From Paraburkholderia atlantica (GTDB taxonomy: Bacteria; Pseudomonadota; Gammaproteobacteria; Burkholderiales; Burkholderiaceae): a stretch of DNA of 64,000 nt. The translations under genes were made by a program, and so were the position numbers. The stretch is from contig NZ_WHNQ01000006.1 of the NCBI RefSeq assembly GCF_009362785.1, positions 273,596-337,595 of the forward strand, given 5' to 3'. Under the pieces are notes generated by a model. That model did no database searches. It was not told where the DNA came from and saw nothing but the letters and a program-made list of their open reading frames with translations. This document shows, one piece after another, positions 8,986 through 17,953 of this stretch (within the stretch, counting starts at the first letter, position 1; each line of letters begins with the position of its first letter).

Positions 8986-9003
8986 CGGACCAACGTGGGT
9001 TCG
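8986..9003 (+). promoter_or_regulatory. ANTAR-type hairpin in the nirB leader RNA
   Basis: CGGACC pairs with GGTTCG (6 bp, one G-U) around the hexaloop AACGTG, with A1 and G4 as expected for the first hairpin of a NasR/NasT-type antitermination site. It starts about 4 nt after the predicted transcription start, in the same place as the hairpin of the cobA leader. Confidence 0.65.
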
Positions 9004-9005
9004 TC

Positions 9006-9028
9006 GCGCTTGCAGCACAAAGCAGCGC
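9006..9028 (+). promoter_or_regulatory. Second stem-loop of the nirB leader
   Basis: GCGCT (9006-9010) pairs with AGCGC (9024-9028), and GC/GC continues inside after one bulged T, leaving an 8-nt loop. It occupies the position of the P2 hairpin of ANTAR targets, but its loop does not follow the AnnGnn rule, so its role is uncertain. Confidence 0.4.
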
Positions 9029-9048
9029 CCCGCAGCACCCAACAGGAC

Positions 9049-9103
9049 AACGGCGTCCCCCGGATTCAGCCCTCGGCTGGATTCGCGGGACGCCGTTTTT
9101 ATT
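9049..9103 (+). terminator. Intrinsic terminator (attenuator) in the nirB leader
   Basis: A perfect 11-bp stem, AACGGCGTCCC (9049-9059) with GGGACGCCGTT (9087-9097), is followed by TTTATTT. It lies 42 nt before the nirB start codon and after the ANTAR-type hairpin, the order expected for regulated antitermination. Confidence 0.8.
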
Positions 9104-9144
9104 TCCGCAATCGCTTTCGCCAGACACCAGAGGACAGCGCGCTC

Positions 9145-11685
9145 ATGAAAATCATCGTTATCGGTCACGGGATGGTCGGCCACAAACTGGTCGAATGCCT
9201 GGCGCAACAGGCCGCGCACGATCTCGACATCACGGTGCTGGGCGAAGAATCGCGACCGGCCTACGATCGAGTGCATCTGTCCGAGTTCTTCTCGGGCAAG
9301 ACCGCCGATGACCTGTCGCTCGTCGAGCCCGGCTTCTTCGAGCGCCACGGCGTGCAACTGAAGCTGAACGCGCGGGCCGTCGCGGTCGATCGCGACGCGC
9401 GCACCGTGACGGTCGCGAGCGGCGAAACGCTGCCGTACGACCGCCTCGTGTTCGCGACCGGCTCCTATCCGTTCGTGCCGCCGGTGCCGGGCCGCGAGCG
9501 CGGTGACTGCTTCGTGTATCGGACGATCGACGATCTCGAAGCGATGCGCGAATGCGGCGCTCGCTCGAAAACGGGCACGGTGGTCGGCGGTGGTCTGCTC
9601 GGCCTCGAATGCGCGAAGGCGCTGCGCGACATGGGCCTGCAAACGCACGTGGTCGAATTCGCGCCGCGCCTGATGGCGGTGCAGGTCGACGATGGCGGCG
9701 GGCGCGTGCTGCGCGGCCGGATCGAAGAACTCGGCGTCACGGTGCACACGCACAAGAACACGACGGCGATCGTCGACGGCGAAGCGGGCACGCACCGCAT
9801 GCAATTCGCCGACGGCAGCCATCTCGACACCGACATGATCGTATTCTCCGCAGGCATCCGTCCGCGCGACGATCTGGCTCGCGCATGCGGCCTCGAACTC
9901 GGCGCGCGCGGCGGCATCGCAATCGACGACGCGTGCCGCACCAGCGATCCGCACATCTACGCGATCGGCGAATGCGCGCTGTGGCACGGTCAGTTGTTCG
10001 GCCTCGTCGCGCCCGGCTACGAGATGGCGCGCGTGGTCGCGAAGCAGTTGCTGGGCGACTCGGCCGAATTCGCGGGCGCCGACATGAGCACCAAGCTGAA
10101 GCTGATGGGCGTCGATGTCGCCAGCATCGGCGATGCTCACGGCAATACGCCGGGCAGCCGCACCTACCAGTTCAGCGACGAGCGCAAGCAGATCTACAAG
10201 AAGCTCGTCGTGTCCGATTGCGGCAAGTATCTGCTCGGCGGCGTGATGGTCGGCGACGCGAGCGAATACGGCACGCTGCTGCAGATGATGCTGAACCGCA
10301 TCGAGCTGCCCGCGTCGCCCGAATTCCTGATCCTGCCGCAAGCGGACGGCAGCGCGAAGCCGGCGCTCGGCGTCGAGGCGCTGCCCGCGGCCGCGCAGAT
10401 CTGCTCGTGCAACAACGTGTCGAAGGGCGAGCTGTGCGCGGCCGTGTGCGCGGGCGCAACCGACATCGGCGCGCTGAAGAGCGCGACCGGCGCGGGTACC
10501 TCGTGCGGCGGTTGCGTGCCGCTCGTCACGCAAGTGATGAAGGCCGAAATGGAGAAGCAGGGCCTCGCGGTCAACAACCACGTCTGCGAGCACTTCCCGT
10601 ATTCGCGCCAGGAGTTGTATCACCTCGTGCGCGTCGAGAAGCTGCGCAGTTTCGGCGCGCTGCTCGCGAAGCATGGCCGCGGGCTCGGTTGCGATATCTG
10701 CAAGCCGGCGGTCGCCAGCATTCTCGCATCGTGCTGGAACGAATTCGTGCTGAAGAAGGAGCACGCATCGCTGCAGGACACCAACGACTACTACCTCGCG
10801 AACATCCAGCGCGACGGCACCTACTCGGTCGTGCCGCGCATGCCCGGCGGCGAAGTGACACCCGACGGCCTGATCGCGGTCGCGCAGGTCGCGAAGAAAT
10901 ACGGCCTCTACACGAAGATCACCGGCGGTCAGCGTGTCGATCTATTCGGCGCGCGCGTCGAGCAATTGCCGTCGATCTGGGAAGAGCTGATCGCGGCCGG
11001 TTTCGAATCGGGCCACGCGTATGGCAAATCGCTGCGCACCGTGAAATCGTGCGTCGGTTCGACGTGGTGCCGCTATGGCGTCGGCGATTCGGTTGGTCTC
11101 GCGGTCGAACTCGAGAATCGCTACAAGGGCCTGCGTACGCCGCACAAGATCAAGTTCGGCGTGTCGGGCTGCACCCGCGAATGTGCGGAAGCGCAGGGCA
11201 AGGACGTCGGCGTGATCGCCACCGAGAAGGGCTGGAATCTGTACGTGTGCGGCAACGGCGGCATGAAGCCGCGTCACGCGGAACTGCTCGCCGCGGACCT
11301 CGATAAGGCGACGCTCGTGCGCTATATCGACCGCTTCCTGATGTTCTACGTGCGCACCGCCGACCGGCTGCAACGCACCAGCGTGTGGCGCGACAACCTC
11401 GAAGGCGGTCTCGACTATCTGATCGACGTGATCGTCAACGATCGCCTTGGCGTTGCCGCCGAACTCGAAGCGGAGATGCAGCACGTGGTCGACACGTACG
11501 AGTGCGAATGGAAGAAGGCCGTCACCGATCCCGAAACACGCAAACGCTTCCGCCATTTCGTCAACAGCGGCGAGTCCGACAGCAACGTCGCGTTCGTCGA
11601 GGAGCGCGGACAGATCCGGCCGGCCACGCCTGCTGAGCGGCAGGCGCCACGCATCGGGATTCCCATTGTCGTCGAGACGGTTTGA
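9145..11685 (+). CDS. nirB: Assimilatory NAD(P)H nitrite reductase, large subunit
   Basis: Reduces nitrite to ammonium with six electrons from NAD(P)H; cytoplasmic. The start ATG 9145 (MKIIVIGHGMVGHKLVE) has AGAGGA 9 nt upstream and gives 846 residues. Order of domains: FAD/NAD(P) oxidoreductase with a GHGMVG fold and GGGLLGLECAKAL (residues 1 to about 300), then a BFD-like [2Fe-2S] domain with C-S-C-N-N-V and C-G-G-C near 420-460. The siroheme-[4Fe-4S] half follows, with VGSTWCRYGVGDS and SGCTRECAEAQGKDVG near 640-690, so all cluster cysteines are present. nirD follows after 39 nt and the nitrate reductase fusion after that, forming one assimilation operon behind a sigma-54/terminator leader. 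Confidence 0.97.
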   Translation: MKIIVIGHGMVGHKLVECLAQQAAHDLDITVLGEESRPAYDRVHLSEFFSGKTADDLSLVEPGFFERHGVQLKLNARAVAVDRDARTVTVASGETLPYDRLVFATGSYPFVPPVPGRERGDCFVYRTIDDLEAMRECGARSKTGTVVGGGLLGLECAKALRDMGLQTHVVEFAPRLMAVQVDDGGGRVLRGRIEELGVTVHTHKNTTAIVDGEAGTHRMQFADGSHLDTDMIVFSAGIRPRDDLARACGLELGARGGIAIDDACRTSDPHIYAIGECALWHGQLFGLVAPGYEMARVVAKQLLGDSAEFAGADMSTKLKLMGVDVASIGDAHGNTPGSRTYQFSDERKQIYKKLVVSDCGKYLLGGVMVGDASEYGTLLQMMLNRIELPASPEFLILPQADGSAKPALGVEALPAAAQICSCNNVSKGELCAAVCAGATDIGALKSATGAGTSCGGCVPLVTQVMKAEMEKQGLAVNNHVCEHFPYSRQELYHLVRVEKLRSFGALLAKHGRGLGCDICKPAVASILASCWNEFVLKKEHASLQDTNDYYLANIQRDGTYSVVPRMPGGEVTPDGLIAVAQVAKKYGLYTKITGGQRVDLFGARVEQLPSIWEELIAAGFESGHAYGKSLRTVKSCVGSTWCRYGVGDSVGLAVELENRYKGLRTPHKIKFGVSGCTRECAEAQGKDVGVIATEKGWNLYVCGNGGMKPRHAELLAADLDKATLVRYIDRFLMFYVRTADRLQRTSVWRDNLEGGLDYLIDVIVNDRLGVAAELEAEMQHVVDTYECEWKKAVTDPETRKRFRHFVNSGESDSNVAFVEERGQIRPATPAERQAPRIGIPIVVETV

Positions 11686-11724
11686 CCTCAACCGATTCCC
11701 GCTTAACTCAAAAGGAGCCCAGTC

Positions 11725-12090
11725 ATGAAGAACGAACGCTTGCCCCGCGCCTGGACCGCGATCTGCGCGCTCGACGACATCGTGCCGAACACCGGCGTTT
11801 GCGCGCTCGTCAACGGCGAGCAGGTGGCCGTGTTTCACGTCGACGGCGGCGAAGCGGAAGCGCCCGCCGAACCCACGGTCTACGCGATCGAAAACTTCGA
11901 TCCGGGTTCGCACGCGGCGGTGCTGTCGCGCGGACTCGTCGGCAGTCTCGGCGAGCGCATCGTGGTCGCGTCGCCGATCTACAAGCATCACTTCGATCTG
12001 CGCACCGGCGAATGTCTGGAAACGCCGTCGTATTCGGTCAGCGCGTTTGCCGCGCGCGTCGAAAACGGCCAGGTGTGGGTCGCGGTTTGA
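11725..12090 (+). CDS. nirD: Nitrite reductase small subunit
   Basis: A 121-residue Rieske-like small subunit of the NirBD nitrite reductase. The start follows an AAAGGAG site at good spacing. The fold is visible in WTAICALDDIVPNTGVCALV and VFHVDGG, and YAIENFDPGS and ASPIYKHHFDLRTGECLE replace the C-x-H and C-x-x-H iron ligands; as in other NirD proteins the cluster-binding residues are absent. It lies 39 nt after nirB and 49 nt before the nitrate reductase gene, so it is the middle gene of the operon. Confidence 0.93.
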   Translation: MKNERLPRAWTAICALDDIVPNTGVCALVNGEQVAVFHVDGGEAEAPAEPTVYAIENFDPGSHAAVLSRGLVGSLGERIVVASPIYKHHFDLRTGECLETPSYSVSAFAARVENGQVWVAV

Positions 12091-12139
12091 GGTAACGGCC
12101 TCGCTTCATCCTTCAGAGTTCTAACCAGATCATTCGCGC

Positions 12140-15100
12140 ATGACAGCTACCAGCGTAAAGAGCGTGTGTCCGTATTGCGGTGTCGGCTGCGGCATGGTGC
12201 TGCACGTCGAGGACGGCCAGGTCGTGAAGATCGCCGGCGACAAGGAGCATCCGGCCAACTTCGGCCGGCTCTGCACCAAAGGGCAGTCGGCTCACGTCGC
12301 GCTGCGCAAGTCGGGGCGTCTCGAAGGCGCGTTCGTACGACATGCGCGCGACGAAGACCCGGTGCCTTTGCCGATGGCGCAGGCGTTGAGCGACACCGCG
12401 GCGCGTCTGCGGCGTGTGATCGACGAGCATGGTCCCGATGCGGTGTCGTTTTATGTGTCAGGGCAGATGTCGCTCGAAGCGCAGTATCTGGTCAACAAGC
12501 TCGCGAAGGGCTTTATTGGCACGAACAATATCGAAGCAAATTCTCGTTTGTGCATGGCGAGCGCGGCGAGCGGCTACAAGTTGTCGCTCGGTGCGGACGG
12601 ACCGCCCGGCTCGTACGAAGACTTCGATCACGCGGATCTGTTTTTCGTCAGCGGCGCGAATATGGCCGACTGTCATCCGATTCTGTTCCTGCGCATGATG
12701 GATCGCGTGAAGGCGGGCGCGAAGCTGATCGTCGTCGATCCGCGCCGCAATATAACCGCCGAGAAAGCCGATCTGTTCCTGCAGATCAAACCCGGCACCG
12801 ACCTCGCGTTGCTCAACGGTCTGCTGCATCTGCTGCACGAAAACGGCGCAACGGATGCGGCTTTCATCGCCGAACATACCGAAGGCTGGGACGCGATGCC
12901 CGCTTTTCTGGCCGGGTATACGCCGGAGAACGTCGCCCGCATCACGGGCCTCGCCGCCGACGACATCCGTCGCGCCGCGCAGATGATCGCGTCGGCCAAA
13001 GACTGGATGAGCTGCTGGACGATGGGCCTGAACCAGAGCACGCACGGCACGTGGCACACCAATGCGCTGTGCAATCTGCATCTGGCGACGGGCCGTATCT
13101 GCCGGCGCGGCAGTGGACCGTTCTCGCTGACGGGCCAGCCGAACGCGATGGGCGGCCGCGAAATGGGCTACATGGGCCCCGGGTTGCCGGGCCAGCGTTC
13201 GGCGCTGGTCGCCGAAGATCGCGCGTTCATCGAAGCGCTGTGGGGCATCGCTCCGGGCACGCTCAAAGCGGACGCGGGCAACGGCACGATCGACCTGTTC
13301 GCGCGCATGGCCGCGGGCGACATCAAGGCGTGCTGGATCATCTGCACGAATCCGGTCGCGACCGTCGCGAACCGGCAGACCGCGATCGCCGGCTTGCGTG
13401 CGGCCGAACTCGTGATCGCGCAGGACGCGTTCCTCGACACCGAAACGAATCGCTACGCCGACGTGCTGCTGCCAGGCGCTTTGTGGGCCGAAGCCGAAGG
13501 CGTGATGGTCAATTCGGAGCGCAATCTGACGCTGATGCAGCAGGCCATCGAGCCGCCCGGCGCGGCGTTGCCCGACTGGCAGATCATCGCGCGCATCGCG
13601 GGTGAAATGGGCTTTGCCGATGCGTTCAGCTATGCGAGCGCCGACGAAGTGTTCGCCGAACTCACGCGTGCGGCGAACCCCGCGACCGGCTACGACCTGC
13701 GCGGCGCGAGTCATCGTCGCTTGAAGGATGCGCCGCTGCAGTGGCCGATCGCGTCGGCGGATTCGTCCGAGCGCAATCCGCTTCGCTATCTGAATGACGG
13801 CGTGAGCCAGACGCTCGGAGAGTCCGAAGATGGCAGCCGCCCGCGCATTGCTTTTCCGACCGCGAGCGGCAGGGCGAAGTTTTTCGCGCGCGCGTATCAG
13901 CCCGCGGCCGAGCTGCCCGATCGTGAGTTTCCGATCGTGTTGAACACGGGCCGCGTGCAGCATCAATGGCACACGATGACCAAGTCCGGCAAGGTCGCGA
14001 TGCTGAACAAGCTGAACCCGGGACCGTTCGTCGAGATTCATCCGCACGACGCGGCCGAACTCGGCATTCGCGCGAAAGACGCGGTCGAGATCCGTTCGCG
14101 GCGCGGCCGCGCGGTGCTGCCTGCCGTCGTCACCGATCGGGTGAGCGCGGGTCAGTGCTTCGCGCCGATGCACTGGAACGACGTGTTCGGCGACGAGCTG
14201 TGCATCAACGCGGTGACCAACGACGCGGTCGATCCGGTTTCACTACAGCCCGAACTGAAAGTCTGCGCGGTCGCGCTGAGTCCGGTGACGGCCGATCGCG
14301 TCGCGGACACACGCAAGGACGACGCGCTCTCTACCTTCACCGACGCAGCGGTTTTAGCGCCCAGTGCCAAGGATCAACCCATGCCTCGTATCGAAGCCCT
14401 CACGACTTTGCTGCAATTGCCGCCCGAGCCCGTAGCGATGCCCACGCTCAGCGATCCGGAGCGCGCGTATCTGGCGGGTTTCGTCAGTGGCCTGCGTTCG
14501 TCTGAAGCGCAAGGTCTCGACAACGTGCCGGTGCTGCCGCACAGCGCACCGTTCGATGCGGTGAAGCGGCTCTATGTCGATGGTCTGCTTGCGGGACTGT
14601 ATAGCCGCAGCGCGACGACGGTCCGGACTCCAGGCGCGGCATTGCCGTCGAATGCCGCGCAAGAAGAGGCATCCGAATCGGGCGTGCGCATCGTGCGCGC
14701 ACGGCCGAAGGTCACGCTGTTGTGGGCCTCGCAAACCGGTAACACCGAATCGCTGACCGAGCGTTACGCGACGCGCCTGATGGAATCGGGCTTCGAAATC
14801 CGCACCGCGTGCATGGCCGACTATCCGTTCGCGGCGCTCGCGAAGGCGCAATACGTGCTGTTGATGACCAGCACGTTCGGCGACGGCGATGCGCCCGACA
14901 ACGCGCAGGACTTCTGGACGCATCTGAACGCCGCCACGGCGCCGCGCCTCGACGGCGTGCGTTTCGCGGTGCTTGCGCTCGGCGATCGCAACTACGATCA
15001 GTTTTGCGGTCACGGCCGTCGGCTCGACGAGCGGCTCGCCGCGCAGGGCGCGCTGCGTCTGACCGAGCGCGTCGATTGCGATATCGAATATCAGTCGAGC

Positions 15101-16321
15101 GCCGATGCATGGCTCGAACGCGTGATCGTCTGCATCAAGCAGGCGGATGCCGCGCTGCATGCTCTGCCGCCGGGCGGCATGATCAACGCGGTGGTGGGCG
15201 CGGTGCCGACCAAGGCGCGGCCGGCAGCGTCGCGCGTTGTCGGCAATCTGCGACTGAACCGGCAGGGCGCCGCGAAGGATACGCGCTACGTGTCGCTGCA
15301 AACGGGCGAGACGAACCTCGAATACGAAGCGGGCGATGCGCTCGGCGTGTGGCCGAGCAACTGCCCCGAACTCGTGGACGAACTGATCGCGCTGAGCGGT
15401 CTGCACGCGGAGGCATCGGTGCATGTCACGGGTATCGGCGACATGCGGCTCGCCGATGCGCTCACCAAGCATTACGAAATCGCGCGGCCGAGCGCCGAAG
15501 CGCTCGCGTTCGTCGCCGCGCGCAGCCGCAACGGCGCGCTGGGCGATTTGCTCGCGCCCGAACGCAAGGCGGATCTGAAGCAATGGCTATGGGGACAGCA
15601 GCTCGCCGACGTATTGCACGAGTTTCCGGTGGAGCTCTCGGCCGCCGAACTCACCGGCATGCTGAAGCGCCTGCAGCCGCGCCTGTATTCGATCGCATCG
15701 AGCCCGAAGGCGCATCCGGGCGAGGTGCATCTGACGGTATCGGCGGTGCGTTACAGCAACGGACGGCGGCACCGCAAGGGCGTTTCGTCGACGTTTCTCG
15801 CGGATCGCGCAAGCGACGCCGAGGTTCCCGTGTTCGTGCAAAAGTCCGCGCACTTTCGTCCTCCTCATCACCCGGACACGCCGATGATCATGGTCGGCCC
15901 CGGCACCGGCATCGCACCGTTTCGCGGCTTTCTGCACGAACGGCAGGCACGCGGCGAACGCGGACGCAACTGGCTGTTCTTCGGCGAACAACATGCCGCG
16001 ACCGACTTCTACTATCGCGACGAACTCGAAGCGATGCGCGCGAGCGGTCTGCTGACCCGACTCGACGTCGCGTTCTCGCGTGACCAGGCCGACAAGATCT
16101 ATGTGCAGGACCGCATGCGCGAGCACGGTGCGCAACTGTGGGCATGGCTCGAAGACGGTGCGCATTTCTATGTATGCGGCGACGCGAACCGGATGGCGCG
16201 CGATGTCGATGCGGCGCTGAAGGACGTCATCACGACGCACGGTGGCATGAGCGAAGAGAAAGCACTCGAATACGTGAGCCGTCTGACGCGCGAAAAGCGC
16301 TATGCACGCGACGTGTATTGA
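12140..16321 (+). CDS. Assimilatory nitrate reductase fused to a CysJ-like flavoprotein reductase
   Basis: A 1393-residue cytoplasmic enzyme that probably takes electrons from NADPH straight to nitrate in one chain. Residues 1-55 bind a [4Fe-4S] cluster (Cys10, Cys13, Cys17, then RLCTKG). The molybdopterin domain follows, with the probable Mo ligand Cys138 in ANSRLCMASAASGYK. The dinucleotide-binding domain ends near 720 (NTGRVQHQWHTMTKSGK). After a linker of about 130 residues comes a flavodoxin domain (LLWASQTGNTESLTERYA, from about 855). An FAD domain with RLYSIASSPK and an NADPH domain with GPGTGIAPFRGFL and YVCGD complete a CysJ/cytochrome P450 reductase-like half. Separate NasB or ferredoxin partners are therefore not needed. 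The start codon has a poor ribosome site, so translation may depend on nirD. Confidence 0.93.
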   Translation: MTATSVKSVCPYCGVGCGMVLHVEDGQVVKIAGDKEHPANFGRLCTKGQSAHVALRKSGRLEGAFVRHARDEDPVPLPMAQALSDTAARLRRVIDEHGPDAVSFYVSGQMSLEAQYLVNKLAKGFIGTNNIEANSRLCMASAASGYKLSLGADGPPGSYEDFDHADLFFVSGANMADCHPILFLRMMDRVKAGAKLIVVDPRRNITAEKADLFLQIKPGTDLALLNGLLHLLHENGATDAAFIAEHTEGWDAMPAFLAGYTPENVARITGLAADDIRRAAQMIASAKDWMSCWTMGLNQSTHGTWHTNALCNLHLATGRICRRGSGPFSLTGQPNAMGGREMGYMGPGLPGQRSALVAEDRAFIEALWGIAPGTLKADAGNGTIDLFARMAAGDIKACWIICTNPVATVANRQTAIAGLRAAELVIAQDAFLDTETNRYADVLLPGALWAEAEGVMVNSERNLTLMQQAIEPPGAALPDWQIIARIAGEMGFADAFSYASADEVFAELTRAANPATGYDLRGASHRRLKDAPLQWPIASADSSERNPLRYLNDGVSQTLGESEDGSRPRIAFPTASGRAKFFARAYQPAAELPDREFPIVLNTGRVQHQWHTMTKSGKVAMLNKLNPGPFVEIHPHDAAELGIRAKDAVEIRSRRGRAVLPAVVTDRVSAGQCFAPMHWNDVFGDELCINAVTNDAVDPVSLQPELKVCAVALSPVTADRVADTRKDDALSTFTDAAVLAPSAKDQPMPRIEALTTLLQLPPEPVAMPTLSDPERAYLAGFVSGLRSSEAQGLDNVPVLPHSAPFDAVKRLYVDGLLAGLYSRSATTVRTPGAALPSNAAQEEASESGVRIVRARPKVTLLWASQTGNTESLTERYATRLMESGFEIRTACMADYPFAALAKAQYVLLMTSTFGDGDAPDNAQDFWTHLNAATAPRLDGVRFAVLALGDRNYDQFCGHGRRLDERLAAQGALRLTERVDCDIEYQSSADAWLERVIVCIKQADAALHALPPGGMINAVVGAVPTKARPAASRVVGNLRLNRQGAAKDTRYVSLQTGETNLEYEAGDALGVWPSNCPELVDELIALSGLHAEASVHVTGIGDMRLADALTKHYEIARPSAEALAFVAARSRNGALGDLLAPERKADLKQWLWGQQLADVLHEFPVELSAAELTGMLKRLQPRLYSIASSPKAHPGEVHLTVSAVRYSNGRRHRKGVSSTFLADRASDAEVPVFVQKSAHFRPPHHPDTPMIMVGPGTGIAPFRGFLHERQARGERGRNWLFFGEQHAATDFYYRDELEAMRASGLLTRLDVAFSRDQADKIYVQDRMREHGAQLWAWLEDGAHFYVCGDANRMARDVDAALKDVITTHGGMSEEKALEYVSRLTREKRYARDVY

Positions 16322-16342
16322 GCCGCCGACGCGTTTCGAAAA

Positions 16343-16360
16343 AGGCCTTAAAAAAGGCCT
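16343..16360. repeat. AGGCCTT inverted repeat after the nitrate reductase gene
   Basis: AGGCCTT-AAAA-AAGGCCT lies 22 nt after the stop. It can form a 7-bp hairpin but has no T-run on the coding strand, so it is only a weak terminator or an mRNA 3' stabiliser. Confidence 0.4.
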
Positions 16361-16377
16361 CAAAACACACAGCATGA

Positions 16378-16393
16378 TGGCATGACGCTTGCA
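16378..16393 (+). promoter_or_regulatory. Sigma-54 promoter of the nitrate transporter gene
   Basis: TGGCATGACGCTTGCA has GG at 16379-16380 and GC at 16391-16392 with the required 12-bp step and a TTGCA -12 box. The predicted start is about 16404. It shows the transporter is not simply read from the nirB promoter. Confidence 0.7.
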
Positions 16394-16423
16394 TGTCGAG
16401 TCCCGGCTAAAACTCCGGACGAC

Positions 16424-16475
16424 ATGCCGGTGCAACACAAGTAACGCAGCAACCGGACCACCAGGCATTTTATTT
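16424..16475 (+). terminator. Terminator in the leader of the nitrate transporter gene
   Basis: ATGCC and GGTG (16424-16432) pair with CACC and GGCAT (16459-16468) around one bulged A, and the stem runs into TTTTATTT. It lies between the sigma-54 promoter and the start codon, so it is a third probable attenuator in the nitrogen block. I found no AnnGnn hexaloop hairpin in this leader. Confidence 0.6.
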
Positions 16476-16489
16476 ACCGAGGATCTCTG

Positions 16490-17857
16490 ATGAAAAACGT
16501 GATGCACTCCCTGCGAAGCGGCGATTGGCGCGCACTGGTCGCCTGCTTTCTGTATTTCGACACGGGCTTCACCGTCTGGGTGCTGTATGGGCCGCTCGCG
16601 CCGTTCATCAGCAAGAGCATCGCGATGACGCCCGCGCAGCAGGGTCTGCTGGTCGCGGTGCCGGTGTTGTCCGCGGCGATTCTACGCGTGACGCTCGGCA
16701 ATCTGTATCAGTCCGCGCATGGCAAACGCATTGCGTTGATGGGCGTGTTGCTATCGGCGGTACCGACGATCGTGCTGCCGTTGCTGCAATCGGTGCCGTC
16801 GTACGAAATGCTGCTGGTGCTCGGCGTGTTCCTCGGGGTTGGCGGCGCCAGCTTCGCGGTCGCGCTGCCGATGGCCGGCAGCAACTATCCGCCGAAGGTG
16901 CAGGGCCTCGTATTGGGCCTGGCCGCGGCCGGCAACATCGGCGCGGTGCTCGACGGCTTCCTGTTCCCACAACTGGCCACGCGCTACGGTTGGCAACTCG
17001 CCGCGGGCGGCGCCTTGCCGCTGCTCGCGATCGCCGCGATCACGCTGTACTTCTGGGCCAACGACGCGGGCGTCAAAACCGGCAGCGTGCTGCGCGCGTT
17101 CGGCAGTTTCGCGACGACGCTGGCCGGCCTGATCGTGCTCGTGCTGCTCGTCGAAGCGGGGCTGTTCGGCGCGGGCAAGACCGGCGTGCTGCTGTTACCG
17201 GTGATCGGCGCGCTGCTCGCAATCGCGGTGCTGCCGCAACGCTACCGCTCGGTGCTTGCCGAACGCGATACGTGGGTCATCATGCTCGTCTATAGCATCA
17301 CGTTCGGCGGGTTCGTCGGCATGTCTTCGTACGTGTCGCTGCTGCTGACCAACCTGTATCAACTGTCGAAGATCGACGCGGGTCTGTTCATGGCGCTGCT
17401 CGCCGCGACCGGCGCGATGGTTCGTCCGCTCGGCGGCCTGATTGCCGACCGCGTGTCGGGCGTGCGCGCGCTGACCGTGCTGCTCGCGAGCATCGCGATT
17501 TGTGACTTCCTGTTCGCGACGGCGATGCCGTCGTTCGCGGGCGGCATCGCGTTGCTGCTGTGCATGTACGTCGCGTTCGGACTCGGCAATGGCGCGACGT
17601 TCCAGCTGGTGCCGCATCGCTGGGCCGGCCGCACCGGTTTGATGTCCGGCATCGTCGGCGCGGCGGGCGGGATCGGCGGCTTCTATCTGCCGGTCGTGAT
17701 GGGCATCGCGAAGGAGAGCACCGGCAGCTATCAGATGGGCTTCGCGACGTTCGGCACGCTGTCGGCGTGCGCCTTCCTTGCGATCGTCGCGCTGCGCCGG
17801 CCGTGGATGGCGTGGTCGATGCAGACCGGTGTCATGCATGCGCATGCGACGGAGTGA
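16490..17857 (+). CDS. Nitrate/nitrite transporter, NarK/NasA (MFS) family
   Basis: A 455-residue, 12-helix importer that supplies nitrate to the assimilatory reductase. Residues 10-40 (DWRALVACFLYFDTGFTVWV) are the usual start of the family. Both nitrate signature segments are visible: GVGGASFAVALPMAGSNYPP near 122 with GLAAAGNIG, and FGLGNGATFQLVPHRW followed by MSGIVGAAGGIGGF near 365-405. Conserved arginines typical of substrate binding lie in helices 2 and 8 in the family. The gene lies 168 nt after the reductase and has its own sigma-54 promoter and terminator leader. The short form without a fused second half suggests a nitrate/proton symporter. Confidence 0.93.
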   Translation: MKNVMHSLRSGDWRALVACFLYFDTGFTVWVLYGPLAPFISKSIAMTPAQQGLLVAVPVLSAAILRVTLGNLYQSAHGKRIALMGVLLSAVPTIVLPLLQSVPSYEMLLVLGVFLGVGGASFAVALPMAGSNYPPKVQGLVLGLAAAGNIGAVLDGFLFPQLATRYGWQLAAGGALPLLAIAAITLYFWANDAGVKTGSVLRAFGSFATTLAGLIVLVLLVEAGLFGAGKTGVLLLPVIGALLAIAVLPQRYRSVLAERDTWVIMLVYSITFGGFVGMSSYVSLLLTNLYQLSKIDAGLFMALLAATGAMVRPLGGLIADRVSGVRALTVLLASIAICDFLFATAMPSFAGGIALLLCMYVAFGLGNGATFQLVPHRWAGRTGLMSGIVGAAGGIGGFYLPVVMGIAKESTGSYQMGFATFGTLSACAFLAIVALRRPWMAWSMQTGVMHAHATE

Positions 17858-17953
17858 GGTACGGCGCGCGGCGCTAGGTCGGGCCGGCGCCGCATGCATG
17901 ATGCGGTAGAAAAAGCGCAGTCGAATATTTGCATATCAGCGACGGTGTTTCTA

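Noticed and set aside
9006..9028. A second canonical ANTAR hairpin (P2) in the nirB leader
   Set aside because: The stem exists, but the loop is 8 nt and lacks the A1/G4 pattern, so I list it only as a stem-loop of uncertain role.
8551..10764. A 737-residue open frame antisense to nirB (and similar long frames opposite glcB, the nitrate reductase and the penicillin-binding protein)
   Set aside because: They mirror the high-GC third positions of real genes, have Arg/His/Ala-rich low-complexity products and no recognisable domain.
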